Part shown: positions 1-6,042 of the stretch, piece by piece
Layout of the letters: the number at the start of each line of letters is the position of its first letter
How positions within the stretch are numbered: position 1 is the stretch's first letter
From: Myxococcales bacterium
Lineage (GTDB): Bacteria > UBA10199 > 2-02-FULL-44-16 > JAAZCA01
Assembly: GCA_012513515.1 (NCBI GenBank)
Contig: JAAZCA010000002.1
Location: 1 to 19,458 of the forward strand
Length of the DNA stretch: 19,458 nucleotides
Reading direction: 5' to 3'
Notes under the pieces: model-generated
Database searches by the model: none
Told to the model about the DNA's origin: nothing
Seen by the model: the letters and a program-made list of their open reading frames with translations, nothing else
Made by a program: the position numbers and the translations under genes

Positions 1-51
1 ATTTGCTTGGGGGTGGTGGATGAGACCCCACGGTTCGCACGCAGCCGTTAG

Positions 52-82
52 AACAGCGGATGCGAATTTTGCAGACGCTGTT
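52..82. other. Interrupted inverted repeat (hairpin)
   Basis: AACAGCG (52-58) pairs with CGCTGTT (76-82), and TGC (61-63) pairs with GCA (71-73). The two stems are separated by a GA/GA internal loop and closed by a 7-nt AT-rich loop. It lies downstream of the truncated ORF6N gene on the minus strand. No long T-run follows on either strand, so a canonical terminator is not supported. Role unknown. Confidence 0.4.
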
Positions 83-83
83 A

Positions 84-389
84 TTACGGATGCGGGTCCC
101 GCCGCATGGCGGGGAATCCCTGCCCCCCGAGCAGTTCGACTCGCGGCGAGGAGAACTGTAGTGAGCGAGGAGCGCATGCGACGAATTGAAGGTCATATCG
201 TTTTTCAAGTGTAGCAAGTTGAAATGCAACATCCGCTGGAAATCTATCTCGGTTTCTCTTGAAAGCACGATTCAGAGCGCCGGTTTCTACATCGTAAGGC
301 GCTTCCAGATCAGAATCCAACATGACCTTAGATTCTCGAATTAGACAAATACGTTTTTCGATATACTCACGTGGAACCGATGAACTCAT
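84..389 (-). CDS. Truncated ORF6N-domain protein
   Basis: The first about 65 residues match the ORF6N domain (a KilA-N-associated DNA-binding domain of phages and mobile elements). After a short N-terminus one sees VMLDSDLEAPYDVET, then ALNRAFKRNRDRFPADVAFQL, which is the family's LDsDLa.lYgV...l..avkRN..RFP.df.FqL pattern. The start has an AAGAAGG ribosome-binding site about 9 nt upstream. After about residue 68 the protein stops resembling the family: the usual LRSQ...GGRRYLPYAFTEQGVAML segment is missing. It is replaced by a GC-rich reading that runs through a REP-like hairpin at 98-113 and stops at 84. Members are usually much longer (150-300 aa), so this is probably a broken gene. In intact relatives the domain is thought to bind DNA in phage regulation. 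It sits directly downstream of the FGE-fold gene on the same strand. Confidence 0.6.
   Translation of the reverse strand: MSSSVPREYIEKRICLIRESKVMLDSDLEAPYDVETGALNRAFKRNRDRFPADVAFQLATLEKRYDLQFVACAPRSLQFSSPRVELLGGQGFPAMRRDPHP
97..115. repeat. REP-like GC-rich hairpin
   Basis: CCCGCC (98-103), a GCAT loop, then GGCGGG (108-113), within a GGGTCCCGCC...GGGGAATCCC context. It resembles the dispersed tcattcCCGC...GCGGgaatcc palindromes, one of which is also at 5765-5788. It lies inside the 3' end of the ORF6N reading frame, where homology to that family has already been lost. Confidence 0.45.
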
Positions 390-408
390 CGTTCACGCCC
401 TTCTTTAA

Positions 409-425
409 GATGCCAAATTGGCATC
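409..425. promoter_or_regulatory. Perfect palindrome between FGE-fold gene and ORF6N gene
   Basis: GATGCCAA-A-TTGGCATC is a perfect 8-bp inverted repeat with a 1-nt centre. As a hairpin it gives a 7-bp stem with a 3-nt loop. It lies 26 nt past the FGE-fold stop codon and 20 nt before the ORF6N start. It could be an operator for the ORF6N gene, a weak terminator (no proper T-run follows), or the cruciform element that some DGRs carry just beyond the variable region. Confidence 0.5.
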
Positions 426-450
426 TCAAAAAGCCATTACAGTTACATTA

Positions 451-1197
451 CTACTTGGAGTCCTGGGCCGACGAACCACAACGGAACCCAATATTAAAGT
501 TACTGCGGCCGGGATTAACCCTGCTGCGGTAATCAGCCTGCAGGAGCCAGAGTATGCTAATGCCAAAGGAACCGCCGCTAGTATAATAATCGCCCGAAGG
601 ATCAAGTGTCCACTCCCAGACGTTTCCGTTCATATCGCAAATCTCTTTACCGCCGAACTCAATATAACGTCCGGCTGCTTTGCACACCTGACGAGTTGCG
701 CCTGCACCATAATGCACTCCACTGTCGAGTTTGCCGCTTCTTGTAGAATATCGTTTTGCGCCGCCCTGTGAAGCAACATATTCCCATTCAATGGGTGTCA
801 AGAGTCTCTTCCCTTGTGCCTCACAGAATTGTTTTGCTTGGTAACCGTCAACATCTACTTGTGGCTGATTAGGTTTATCAAAATCTTTTGGCGAAACTAA
901 ACTTGGAAGCGCGCTAACCGCTCTTAAAAAATAACCGGCAATTCCTTTTGTCAAATCGGGCCCCCTTGCCGCAATTTTTGCCCATAGTGCTTTAGGGTCT
1001 TTCCCTGACTCAACGACTTCAACTGTACTCCCACTTGGACTAACCGACATCAGCTGATATTGACCTGCTGTTTGAGCGGCAACCCTTGAGGTGTCAGCAT
1101 TTGTAAATTCATGTTGATCTACGCACAAATCAGGAATCGTCTGACCTTTATATCGACCGCCTTTTACGAAGACCATTCCTTCTTGGCAGTTGCCCAT
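451..1197 (-). CDS. FGE/SUMF1-fold protein, candidate DGR variable protein
   Basis: A 248-aa protein of the formylglycine-generating-enzyme (FGE-sulfatase, C-type-lectin-like) fold. Landmarks in order: GMVFVKGGRY (7-16), CVDQHEFTN (25-33), GYQAKQFCEAQGKRLLTP..EWEYVA (118-142), ICDMNGNVWEWT (187-197), SGGSF (207-211) and RSRVNPG..NFNIGFRC (224-240). No signal peptide is seen, so it is probably cytoplasmic or virion-borne rather than a secreted enzyme. The C-terminal 33 residues have the layout of DGR variable regions: GGS, scattered divergent residues, R, NP, then NIGFR. Codons at the divergent sites end in a pyrimidine, as expected from AAY template codons. An AAGGAG ribosome-binding site lies about 7 nt before the ATG. 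If not a DGR target, it is an ordinary SUMF1-domain protein of unknown substrate. True catalytic FGE activity is not supported. Confidence 0.8.
   Translation of the reverse strand: MGNCQEGMVFVKGGRYKGQTIPDLCVDQHEFTNADTSRVAAQTAGQYQLMSVSPSGSTVEVVESGKDPKALWAKIAARGPDLTKGIAGYFLRAVSALPSLVSPKDFDKPNQPQVDVDGYQAKQFCEAQGKRLLTPIEWEYVASQGGAKRYSTRSGKLDSGVHYGAGATRQVCKAAGRYIEFGGKEICDMNGNVWEWTLDPSGDYYTSGGSFGISILWLLQADYRSRVNPGRSNFNIGFRCGSSAQDSK
470..576 (-). other. Candidate DGR variable region (VR)
   Basis: This covers residues 208-242 of the FGE-fold protein. Relative to the usual GGSWNNN..NLR...R NRN NPDNRNNNIGFR pattern, the differing codons are TTT, GGC, ATT, AGC, CTC, CTC, TAC, AGC, GTT, GGC, CGC and TTT. 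All are NNY and each is reachable from AAC or AAT by changing adenines only. The invariant parts (CTGCAGGCTGAT, ATTGGGTTCCG) would be the fixed scaffold and initiation-of-mutagenic-homing side. The template repeat and reverse transcriptase are not in this window. Confidence 0.4.
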
Positions 1198-1381
1198 ATT
1201 AAACTCCTTGTTTTATTTTTGACACGTGAGGCCAATTTTGCTCTCGTGTTGTCGGCTGACATCGGGGAAAATTGCTAACTTTTTGCAGATTTTATTTACT
1301 TTATATATCCGCCACTTATCACGCATTTTCTCTGAGTCAACGTTTATTCGCTTTTTCAAGTCCGCCCAATGCCCCAGTTTT

Positions 1382-1413
1382 CACCTCCTGCATATATCCC
1401 TGCAAAGGAGGTG
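1382..1413 (+). promoter_or_regulatory. SD-sequestering inverted repeat
   Basis: CACCTCCT (1382-1389) is the exact complement of AGGAGGTG (1406-1413). The stem extends by GCA/TGC past an AA bulge, leaving an 8-nt loop. On the plus strand the right arm is the ribosome-binding site of the tail-tube-like gene starting at TTG 1424, so the transcript can fold its own Shine-Dalgarno into a hairpin. By symmetry the minus strand also carries an AGGAGGTG. Confidence 0.5.
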
Positions 1414-1423
1414 TGTCATACCA

Positions 1424-1858
1424 TTGGCAACACCTGCAAACCCCAGAAAGGAGTTCCCGTGGACTGTTGAATTCGAAGGTCTGGAACCTGCGCTTGTCCA
1501 GCGCGTCAAAATTCCGGTCGTGTCGGTAGAGGTAGCCGAACACGGTTCTTCGAATATCCTCATCAAGACCGGAAGCATGGTCAAGGTCTCAGATATCGAG
1601 CTAAACAAAATCATGTTCATGGATAAAAACAAGAACTGGGCCTACGATTGGCTTCGCAAGGTCAGCGATCCCGAGACCGCCAGACTCCCTATCAATATCG
1701 ATCAGCTGAAATCGAAGTGGATCGTAGATATCCGGCGGGCGGCGAAGGATACGGAATGTGCCTTGGATGCGATGATGGAGATCAAGTGTCCGCATTGCAA
1801 AACGATGAATACTAATCCTGTTGTTTGGATTCGATACATTTTATGCTCTATTGCCTGA
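1424..1858 (+). CDS. Phage tail-tube-like protein remnant with altered C-terminus
   Basis: TTG start placed 12 nt after GGAGG; no ATG lies near. Residues 1 to about 105 (FPWTVEFEGLEPALVQRV, VVSVEVAEHG, IKTGSMVKVSDIELNKIM, NWAYDWL, DPETARLP) resemble small tail-tube-type proteins of contractile-tailed phages (T4 gp19-like fold) as I know them from Mu-like prophages. The expected C-terminal strands are absent. Instead the frame ends with MMEIKCPHCKTMN, which looks like the second Cys knuckle of Mu Com-type zinc-finger proteins, followed by an unrelated tail. I read it as a phage remnant, possibly a deletion fusion of two phage genes. It is the only plus-strand gene in this half of the window. 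The family call is by eye; whether it is still expressed is unknown. Confidence 0.5.
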   Translation: MATPANPRKEFPWTVEFEGLEPALVQRVKIPVVSVEVAEHGSSNILIKTGSMVKVSDIELNKIMFMDKNKNWAYDWLRKVSDPETARLPINIDQLKSKWIVDIRRAAKDTECALDAMMEIKCPHCKTMNTNPVVWIRYILCSIA

Positions 1859-2167
1859 GCGCCAACTTCCAAAAACAGTTGATAAATCAATAATATACCT
1901 TGGCTATCGTCAATTTAGGGGGGATATCTTTCGCGCGGACGTTATACGGTTGCATAGCGGAGCAAGGCACATGCATTCCAACACACCACATAAGGGTTTA
2001 CTCTATAAGATTTTCAATATCGACGGCAAAAATGTTTATTTTGATAGCAGAAGCTACGCCATACACAATAGTTCAGATATTTGAACTTCTGATATTTACT
2101 CAGTGTCATCCCAAAGGTGGCCTTGGAGATTTCAGCGAGGGTGGGGTAACGAGGTTTCCTGCTGGAT
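1859..2167. other. Gene-poor AT-rich gap
   Basis: Short overlapping open frames exist on both strands but none has a ribosome-binding site or a recognisable family. Probably decayed phage-associated DNA. Confidence 0.4.
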
Positions 2168-2198
2168 AAAAAAAGGCCCCGTATCGCTACGGGGCCTT
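2168..2198 (-). terminator. Rho-independent terminator of the Cys-rich repeat protein gene
   Basis: A perfect 9-bp stem (GGCCCCGTA 2175-2183 with TACGGGGCC 2188-2196), extended by AA/TT, with a 4-nt loop. It is followed on the minus strand by a run of Ts (2174-2168 complement). It lies about 53 nt beyond the stop codon of the 2252-4123 gene. Confidence 0.9.
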
Positions 2199-2251
2199 AA
2201 AAGTTCTATCGGCCTTCATTGCCGACATCATTCCTCTTCGGCATGGCGAAA

Positions 2252-4123
2252 TCAGCGCCTCCTTCTCCATCTGGCGGCAGCCAGTGGGGAGAGGAAAAGC
2301 CCGGCAAGGAGGATCTGCGCAGCAAATCCCGCAGCAGGGATGGACGCAGAAACTACGCAACCACACCCGCCTCCGCCTTGCACCGAATCCTTCCCCATGC
2401 CATCCGTGCCATCACCATCAGCTATACTGCTGTCTGCATCGCCGCTACCATTACCATCGCCATCCGGGGAAACTGAATGATCTGTCTCCTTTTCAATTTT
2501 GCACGCCGATGAACAGCCATCCCCGTCATCGAGATTTCCATCATCGCACTCTTCCAGCCCGACCGCTACAAAACCATCGCCGCAGGTGGCAAGCGCGCAG
2601 GTAGAGAGGCAATCATCGGAATTATCAGCATTGCCGTCGTCGCACTCCTCGCCATCGTCCATGACGCCATCTCCGCAGGAGGGATTCATGCAGGTAGTAC
2701 GGCAGGCATTGGGATCATCGTCGCTGTTCAGAATGCCATCATCGCATTCCTCACCATCATCCTTGATGCCATCGCCACAGGTGGGGAGGGAGCAATCGTT
2801 TCTGCAGCCGTCCATATCATCCATATTCCCGTCATCGCAGCCCTCGCCGGCATCAACTACGCCGTCGCCGCAGATTGGATTTACGCAGGTCGTTCGGCAG
2901 GAATTGGGATTATCGTCGCTGTTCAATTCCCCCTCGTCGCATTCCTCAACGCCGACCTGGACCACGCCATCGCCGCAGGTGGCAAGCTTACACGTATTGA
3001 GGCAGCCGTCCGTATTGTCCGTATTCCCGTCATCGCACTCTTCGCCGGTGTCAACAACACCATCGCCGCAGAAGGCAAAACGACAGTTCGTGCGGCAAGC
3101 ATCTGGAAGTGTATCGCTGTTCAGAACGCCAAAATCACACTCTTCAACTCCGTTATATACGAAGCCATCACCGCATGAGGCCTCAACGCAGGTGGAGAGG
3201 CATGAGTCGGTGTTGTCGTCGTTTCCGTCATCGCACTGTTCCGGATACTCCTCAGTGGGCTCGAGCACGCCATCGCCGCAGGTGGGGAAGGAACAATCGT
3301 TTCTGCAACCATCTGAATCATTGCTATTGCCATCGTCACAGGCTTCGAAAGAATCGACAACGCCGTCACCGCAGACAGGCAATGTACAATTCGTACGGCA
3401 TGAATCAGGATCCGTATCGCTGTTGAAGAAGCCGGAATCGCATTCCTCGCCATCGGTGATGACGCCGTTGCCACATCTCGTGAATGTACAGTTGGCATCG
3501 CAACCATCGCCGCTTATGAGGTTGCCGTCATCACACTCCTCGTCATCGTCCAAATTGCCATCACCGCAGGACTCGTGCATGCAGGAGCTATCGCAGCCAT
3601 CGAGGTCTTCAAGATTTCCATCATCGCACTGCTCGTCCCCCTCTTTCACACCATCGCCGCACTCGTAGGCCAGCTTGCTGCTGAGCCCTATCTTCAGCGG
3701 CCTCGTACGCCACGAGAACAACGCATTATGCGGAATTTCCAAAACGGCTGTCTTGTCCGAGCCCCGGCTCTGAGGAGAAAAAACCACTTCTATCGTGCAC
3801 GAGCGAAGCTGAAAAACCCCTAGCGAAAAACTTTTCTCTGAACACTGATCGGAGGAAATAGTAAAATCCTCTGCATCAGGCCCCGTGATCGTAGCTTTGC
3901 CAGTGTCGATGTCGCCGGACACGAGCCCAAAGAAGTACACCTTACCCTTCCTCGCGGCACTGACAGATCCCACCTTGGTACCTGAGAAGACCAAGTTCTC
4001 ACGATTGTGAGGAACGAAGGCCACATTTAAGCCGCTCGCATCTGCAGTCTCTGCAAATACCAGCGAGATTGAAAACACCAATGCAAAAAAGACAGCGACC
4101 AGGGTTCTTCTTCTCGTAAACAT
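2252..4123 (-). CDS. Cell-surface Cys-rich (DUF4215-type) repeat protein with MYXO-CTERM-like sorting tail
   Basis: A 623-aa exported protein. Residues 1-24 form a Sec signal (MFTRRR then a hydrophobic run, likely cleaved after VFA). Residues about 32-150 resemble a choice-of-anchor-D / ASPM-SPD-2-Hydin-type beta domain ([23 protein letters not shown]). Residues 154-541 hold twelve tandem modules of about 30-35 aa with the pattern CGDG...EECDDGN...DGC...C, acidic and calcium-binding in look. A Gly/Asp/Ser linker follows. The tail is GGGGCGC (C587, C589), a hydrophobic segment (about 594-615) and an RWRRRR end, the tripartite layout of MYXO-CTERM signals processed by myxosortase. The expected result is a surface-anchored, disulfide-rich protein; function unknown. 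The ATG sits only 1 nt after AAAGGAG, unusually close, with an in-frame TAA just upstream and no better start. Confidence 0.85.
   Translation of the reverse strand: MFTRRRTLVAVFFALVFSISLVFAETADASGLNVAFVPHNRENLVFSGTKVGSVSAARKGKVYFFGLVSGDIDTGKATITGPDAEDFTISSDQCSEKSFSLGVFQLRSCTIEVVFSPQSRGSDKTAVLEIPHNALFSWRTRPLKIGLSSKLAYECGDGVKEGDEQCDDGNLEDLDGCDSSCMHESCGDGNLDDDEECDDGNLISGDGCDANCTFTRCGNGVITDGEECDSGFFNSDTDPDSCRTNCTLPVCGDGVVDSFEACDDGNSNDSDGCRNDCSFPTCGDGVLEPTEEYPEQCDDGNDDNTDSCLSTCVEASCGDGFVYNGVEECDFGVLNSDTLPDACRTNCRFAFCGDGVVDTGEECDDGNTDNTDGCLNTCKLATCGDGVVQVGVEECDEGELNSDDNPNSCRTTCVNPICGDGVVDAGEGCDDGNMDDMDGCRNDCSLPTCGDGIKDDGEECDDGILNSDDDPNACRTTCMNPSCGDGVMDDGEECDDGNADNSDDCLSTCALATCGDGFVAVGLEECDDGNLDDGDGCSSACKIEKETDHSVSPDGDGNGSGDADSSIADGDGTDGMGKDSVQGGGGCGCVVSASIPAAGFAAQILLAGLFLSPLAAARWRRRR
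2501..3664 (-). repeat. Twelve tandem Cys-rich coding repeats
   Basis: Coding repeats of roughly 93-105 bp encoding CGDG-x-EECDDGN-x-DGC-x-C modules. Two module types partly alternate: a short one with DDGN...DGC, and a longer one with NSD..P..CRT.C (modules 3, 6, 8, 10). This suggests that pairs of modules were duplicated together. The region keeps long shadow frames open on the other strand. Confidence 0.85.
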
Positions 4124-4178
4124 TCTCCTTTAGGGTTAATTGAAAAAGCGATCCGTCGAATTCAATGGCGCGGCCTCT

Positions 4179-4207
4179 ATCAGATGGGAACGATGAATTC
4201 AAGTCAA
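4179..4207 (-). promoter_or_regulatory. Possible sigma70-like promoter of the Cys-rich repeat protein gene
   Basis: On the minus strand TTGACT (4207-4202), a 17-nt spacer and TCTGAT (4184-4179) lie about 55 nt upstream of the ATG. The -10 is poor (4 of 6), so this is a weak candidate. Confidence 0.25.
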
Positions 4208-4320
4208 ATGTGCTAAATTTCGAACTTTGTAGTCAGAACTGCACCTTTAATGAGACAGGACGCCTGGAAAGGCCAGCCACGACTGAAGATAGCGGATGCC
4301 AAAAATTTTGGGGGATCGCC

Positions 4321-4497
4321 ATGGTGCTCCGTCTGACGAAAAAGTCATAAAAAACAAGCTCTTATCCTGTTCCACCCGACGAAGGGGCAGATGAAAAAGC
4401 AAGCTTCATCAAGCCCAAAAACTTGCCGGGATATTCCTCGACATCATCATGCTCCGTCTGATGGAAAAAACTAGAAAAAACAAATTGCTGTCTTATT
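4321..4497. repeat. Imperfect direct repeat pair in the gap 4124-4536
   Basis: Two copies of about 50 bp (4321-4370 and 4446-4497), 125 bp apart, share TGCTCCGTCTGA (4325-4336, 4450-4461). Each is followed by an A-rich tract, an AAAAAACAA element and a CTTAT-type end. The rest of the 413-bp gap between the surface-protein gene and cysK has no gene that I can support. It could be a duplicated leader or regulatory segment, or a small degraded repeat. Confidence 0.5.
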
Positions 4498-4536
4498 TCA
4501 TTAAACCTCTACATCTAACAAAGAGACCGGATCCCT

Positions 4537-5466
4537 TCATGCGAAGAGATTTGTGCTCAGATACCTCTCGCATGTGTCGGGCAAAATGATCACGACCGTC
4601 TTGCCCCTGTTTTCGGGGCGTGCTGCCACAGTCAGAGCGGCGCTGACAGCGGCGCCGGAGGATATCCCTGCGAGTATCCCCTCCTCCTTCGCCAGCCTTT
4701 TTGCCGCAGCAAAGGCATCATCATTAGATACCTGAACTATTTCATCTATCAGGCTTCTATCCAGGAGACCGGGCACAAACCCGGCGCCGATCCCCTGAAT
4801 CTTGTGAGGGGATGCCTGCCCGCCGGAAAGCACCGGAGAGGCCTGCGGTTCCACAGCGATCGCCTTGAACGATGGCCTCCTAGATTTGATGACGGATGCA
4901 ATCCCGGCGATCGTCCCGCCTGTTCCGACCCCTGCGACGAGGATATCGGGTTTCCCCTGCGTATCACGCCAGATCTCTTCGGCAGTGTTCTTCCTGTGGG
5001 CATCGGGATTGGCCGGATTTTCGAACTGCTGCGGCATGAATGAACCGGGAATTTCGGAATGAAGTTCCTGAGCCTTTCCGATGGCCCCCTTCATCCCTTC
5101 AACCCCCGGGGTTAGAACGATCTCAGCGCCAAGCATCTTTAGAAGGGCTCTGCGCTCCAGACTCATCGTCTCGGGCATGGTGAGGATGATGCGATATCCG
5201 CGCACAGCGGCGACCATCGCGAGCGCTATTCCTGTATTGCCACTAGTAGGCTCGATGATCGTGCCCCCTTTTTTCAAAACCCCGTCCTTCTCCGCCTCAT
5301 CGACCATGTTCACCCCGATGCGATCCTTTACGGAGCTGCACGGGTTGAAGAATTCCAGCTTGCAAAGCAAGGTTGCGTCGATACCTGCAGAGATCTTGTT
5401 GAGCCTGACCATCGGGGTGTTGCCGATCAGCTCGGTAACATCGCTTGCAATTCCTCTTCGCTCCAT
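4537..5466 (-). CDS. cysK: Cysteine synthase A (O-acetylserine sulfhydrylase)
   Basis: A 309-aa PLP enzyme of fold type II making L-cysteine from O-acetylserine and sulfide in the cytoplasm. Visible motifs: [10 protein letters not shown] (13-22), NPCSSVKDR with the PLP lysine K47, substrate loop TSGNTG (74-79), phosphate-binding GTGGT (181-185), [10 protein letters not shown] (221-230) and GISSGA (267-272). Length and order are normal for CysK. The start is the ATG with GGGAGAG just upstream. A TTG 12 nt earlier would add four residues (MGET) but would overlap this ribosome-binding site. No cysE or other cysteine gene is adjacent; the gene stands alone between two intergenic repeat regions. 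CysM or cystathionine beta-synthase-like paralogues are the main alternative; the motif set favours CysK. Confidence 0.93.
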   Translation of the reverse strand: MERRGIASDVTELIGNTPMVRLNKISAGIDATLLCKLEFFNPCSSVKDRIGVNMVDEAEKDGVLKKGGTIIEPTSGNTGIALAMVAAVRGYRIILTMPETMSLERRALLKMLGAEIVLTPGVEGMKGAIGKAQELHSEIPGSFMPQQFENPANPDAHRKNTAEEIWRDTQGKPDILVAGVGTGGTIAGIASVIKSRRPSFKAIAVEPQASPVLSGGQASPHKIQGIGAGFVPGLLDRSLIDEIVQVSNDDAFAAAKRLAKEEGILAGISSGAAVSAALTVAARPENRGKTVVIILPDTCERYLSTNLFA

Positions 5467-5498
5467 CGTCTCTCCCAAAATTGCCCGGCGCGACGCAT

Positions 5499-5536
5499 CA
5501 ACACCGACATATCTCGGCAGGTCGCCAACACCGACA
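5499..5536. repeat. Direct repeat in the cysK leader
   Basis: CAACACCGACA occurs at 5499-5509 and exactly again at 5526-5536, 27 bp apart, beginning 33 bp upstream of the cysK start. Two copies about 2.5 helical turns apart could be a regulator site, but nothing else supports this. Confidence 0.35.
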
Positions 5537-5677
5537 GAAAAATTTTATCAAAGCCTCAAAGCTGACATGGCGCTGACCATGCATGAATATCATCGCTTTA
5601 TCAAGCATGCGCTCACATCGCCCCTCAGAATAAGAGTTAAGTAACCTCTAAAAAGCTATCTTATGAAAGCCGTCTGC

Positions 5678-5841
5678 CACCAGTCACGGTCGTTGCGGGA
5701 TCCCCGATAGAACCATTCGGGGATGACACCCTTTTCGTCGCTCTAGGATGACACCGTGAATGTCATTCCCGCGGTCTTAAGCGGGAATCCCCTTCCAACC
5801 GTTCACCAGTCACCAGTCACAAGTCACGGCTGTTACGTGGG
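5678..5841. repeat. Composite intergenic repeat with REP-like hairpins
   Basis: The segment is flanked by near-identical direct repeats: CACCAGTCACGG-TCGTTGCG (from 5678) and CACAAGTCACGG-CTGTTACG (from 5818). Between them are two perfect 8-bp inverted repeats, ATCCCCGA/TCGGGGAT (5700-5724) and ATTCCCGC/GCGGGAAT (5765-5788). There is also a duplicated GGATGACACC (5721, 5746) and a 7-bp tandem repeat CACCAGT CACCAGT CACAAGT (5804-5824). No coding potential. It looks like dispersed REP-type intergenic DNA. Confidence 0.7.
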
Positions 5842-6042
5842 TGGTCGAATCCTGATCGCTGACCTTTGATCAGCCTTTTGTAAGACTGGATTATATCCGT
5901 AAATAATCGTTATTAAGAACAGGATCAAAATTAAGATGAAGATTAGGATTAAGATGCGGAAAGGATTTTTTCTCAACCTCAGCCTTAACCTGTTTTTTCG
6001 GTCAATGATCTATGGTCCATTGTCAATCGTCTTTGCGGATCC
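5842..6042. other. Non-coding gap with short hexamer repeat
   Basis: Four tandem hexamers ATTAAG-ATGAAG-ATTAGG-ATTAAG lie at 5930-5953. Simple-sequence-like stretches follow (AACCTCAGCCTTAACC, then TCAATGATC/ATTGTCAATCG) up to the stop of the radical SAM gene. No gene supported. Confidence 0.5.

Noticed and set aside
45-90. Integron attC-like site (GTTAGAAC...GTTATTAC)
   Set aside because: The core sites do not match RYYYAAC/GTTRRRY on both sides and no integrase is present.
1-450. Search for a DGR template repeat and reverse transcriptase
   Set aside because: No near-copy of the candidate variable region and no YxDD-type reverse transcriptase is present in the window, so the DGR remains only a candidate.
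1821-2169. Short plus-strand open frames after the tail-like gene
   Set aside because: No ribosome-binding site, overlapping frames and no recognisable domain.
2501-3664. Periodic repeats that could suggest a CRISPR array
   Set aside because: Period of about 93-105 bp with coding-frame periodicity and diverged copies. These are protein module repeats, not identical repeats with unique spacers.
2499-3668. 389-aa plus-strand open frame rich in Ser/Pro
   Set aside because: It is the antisense shadow of the Asp/Cys/Gly-rich tandem modules of the minus-strand surface protein. That protein has a signal peptide, a sorting tail and a terminator.
5081-5644. 187-aa plus-strand open frame
   Set aside because: Mostly antisense to cysK; no family signal.
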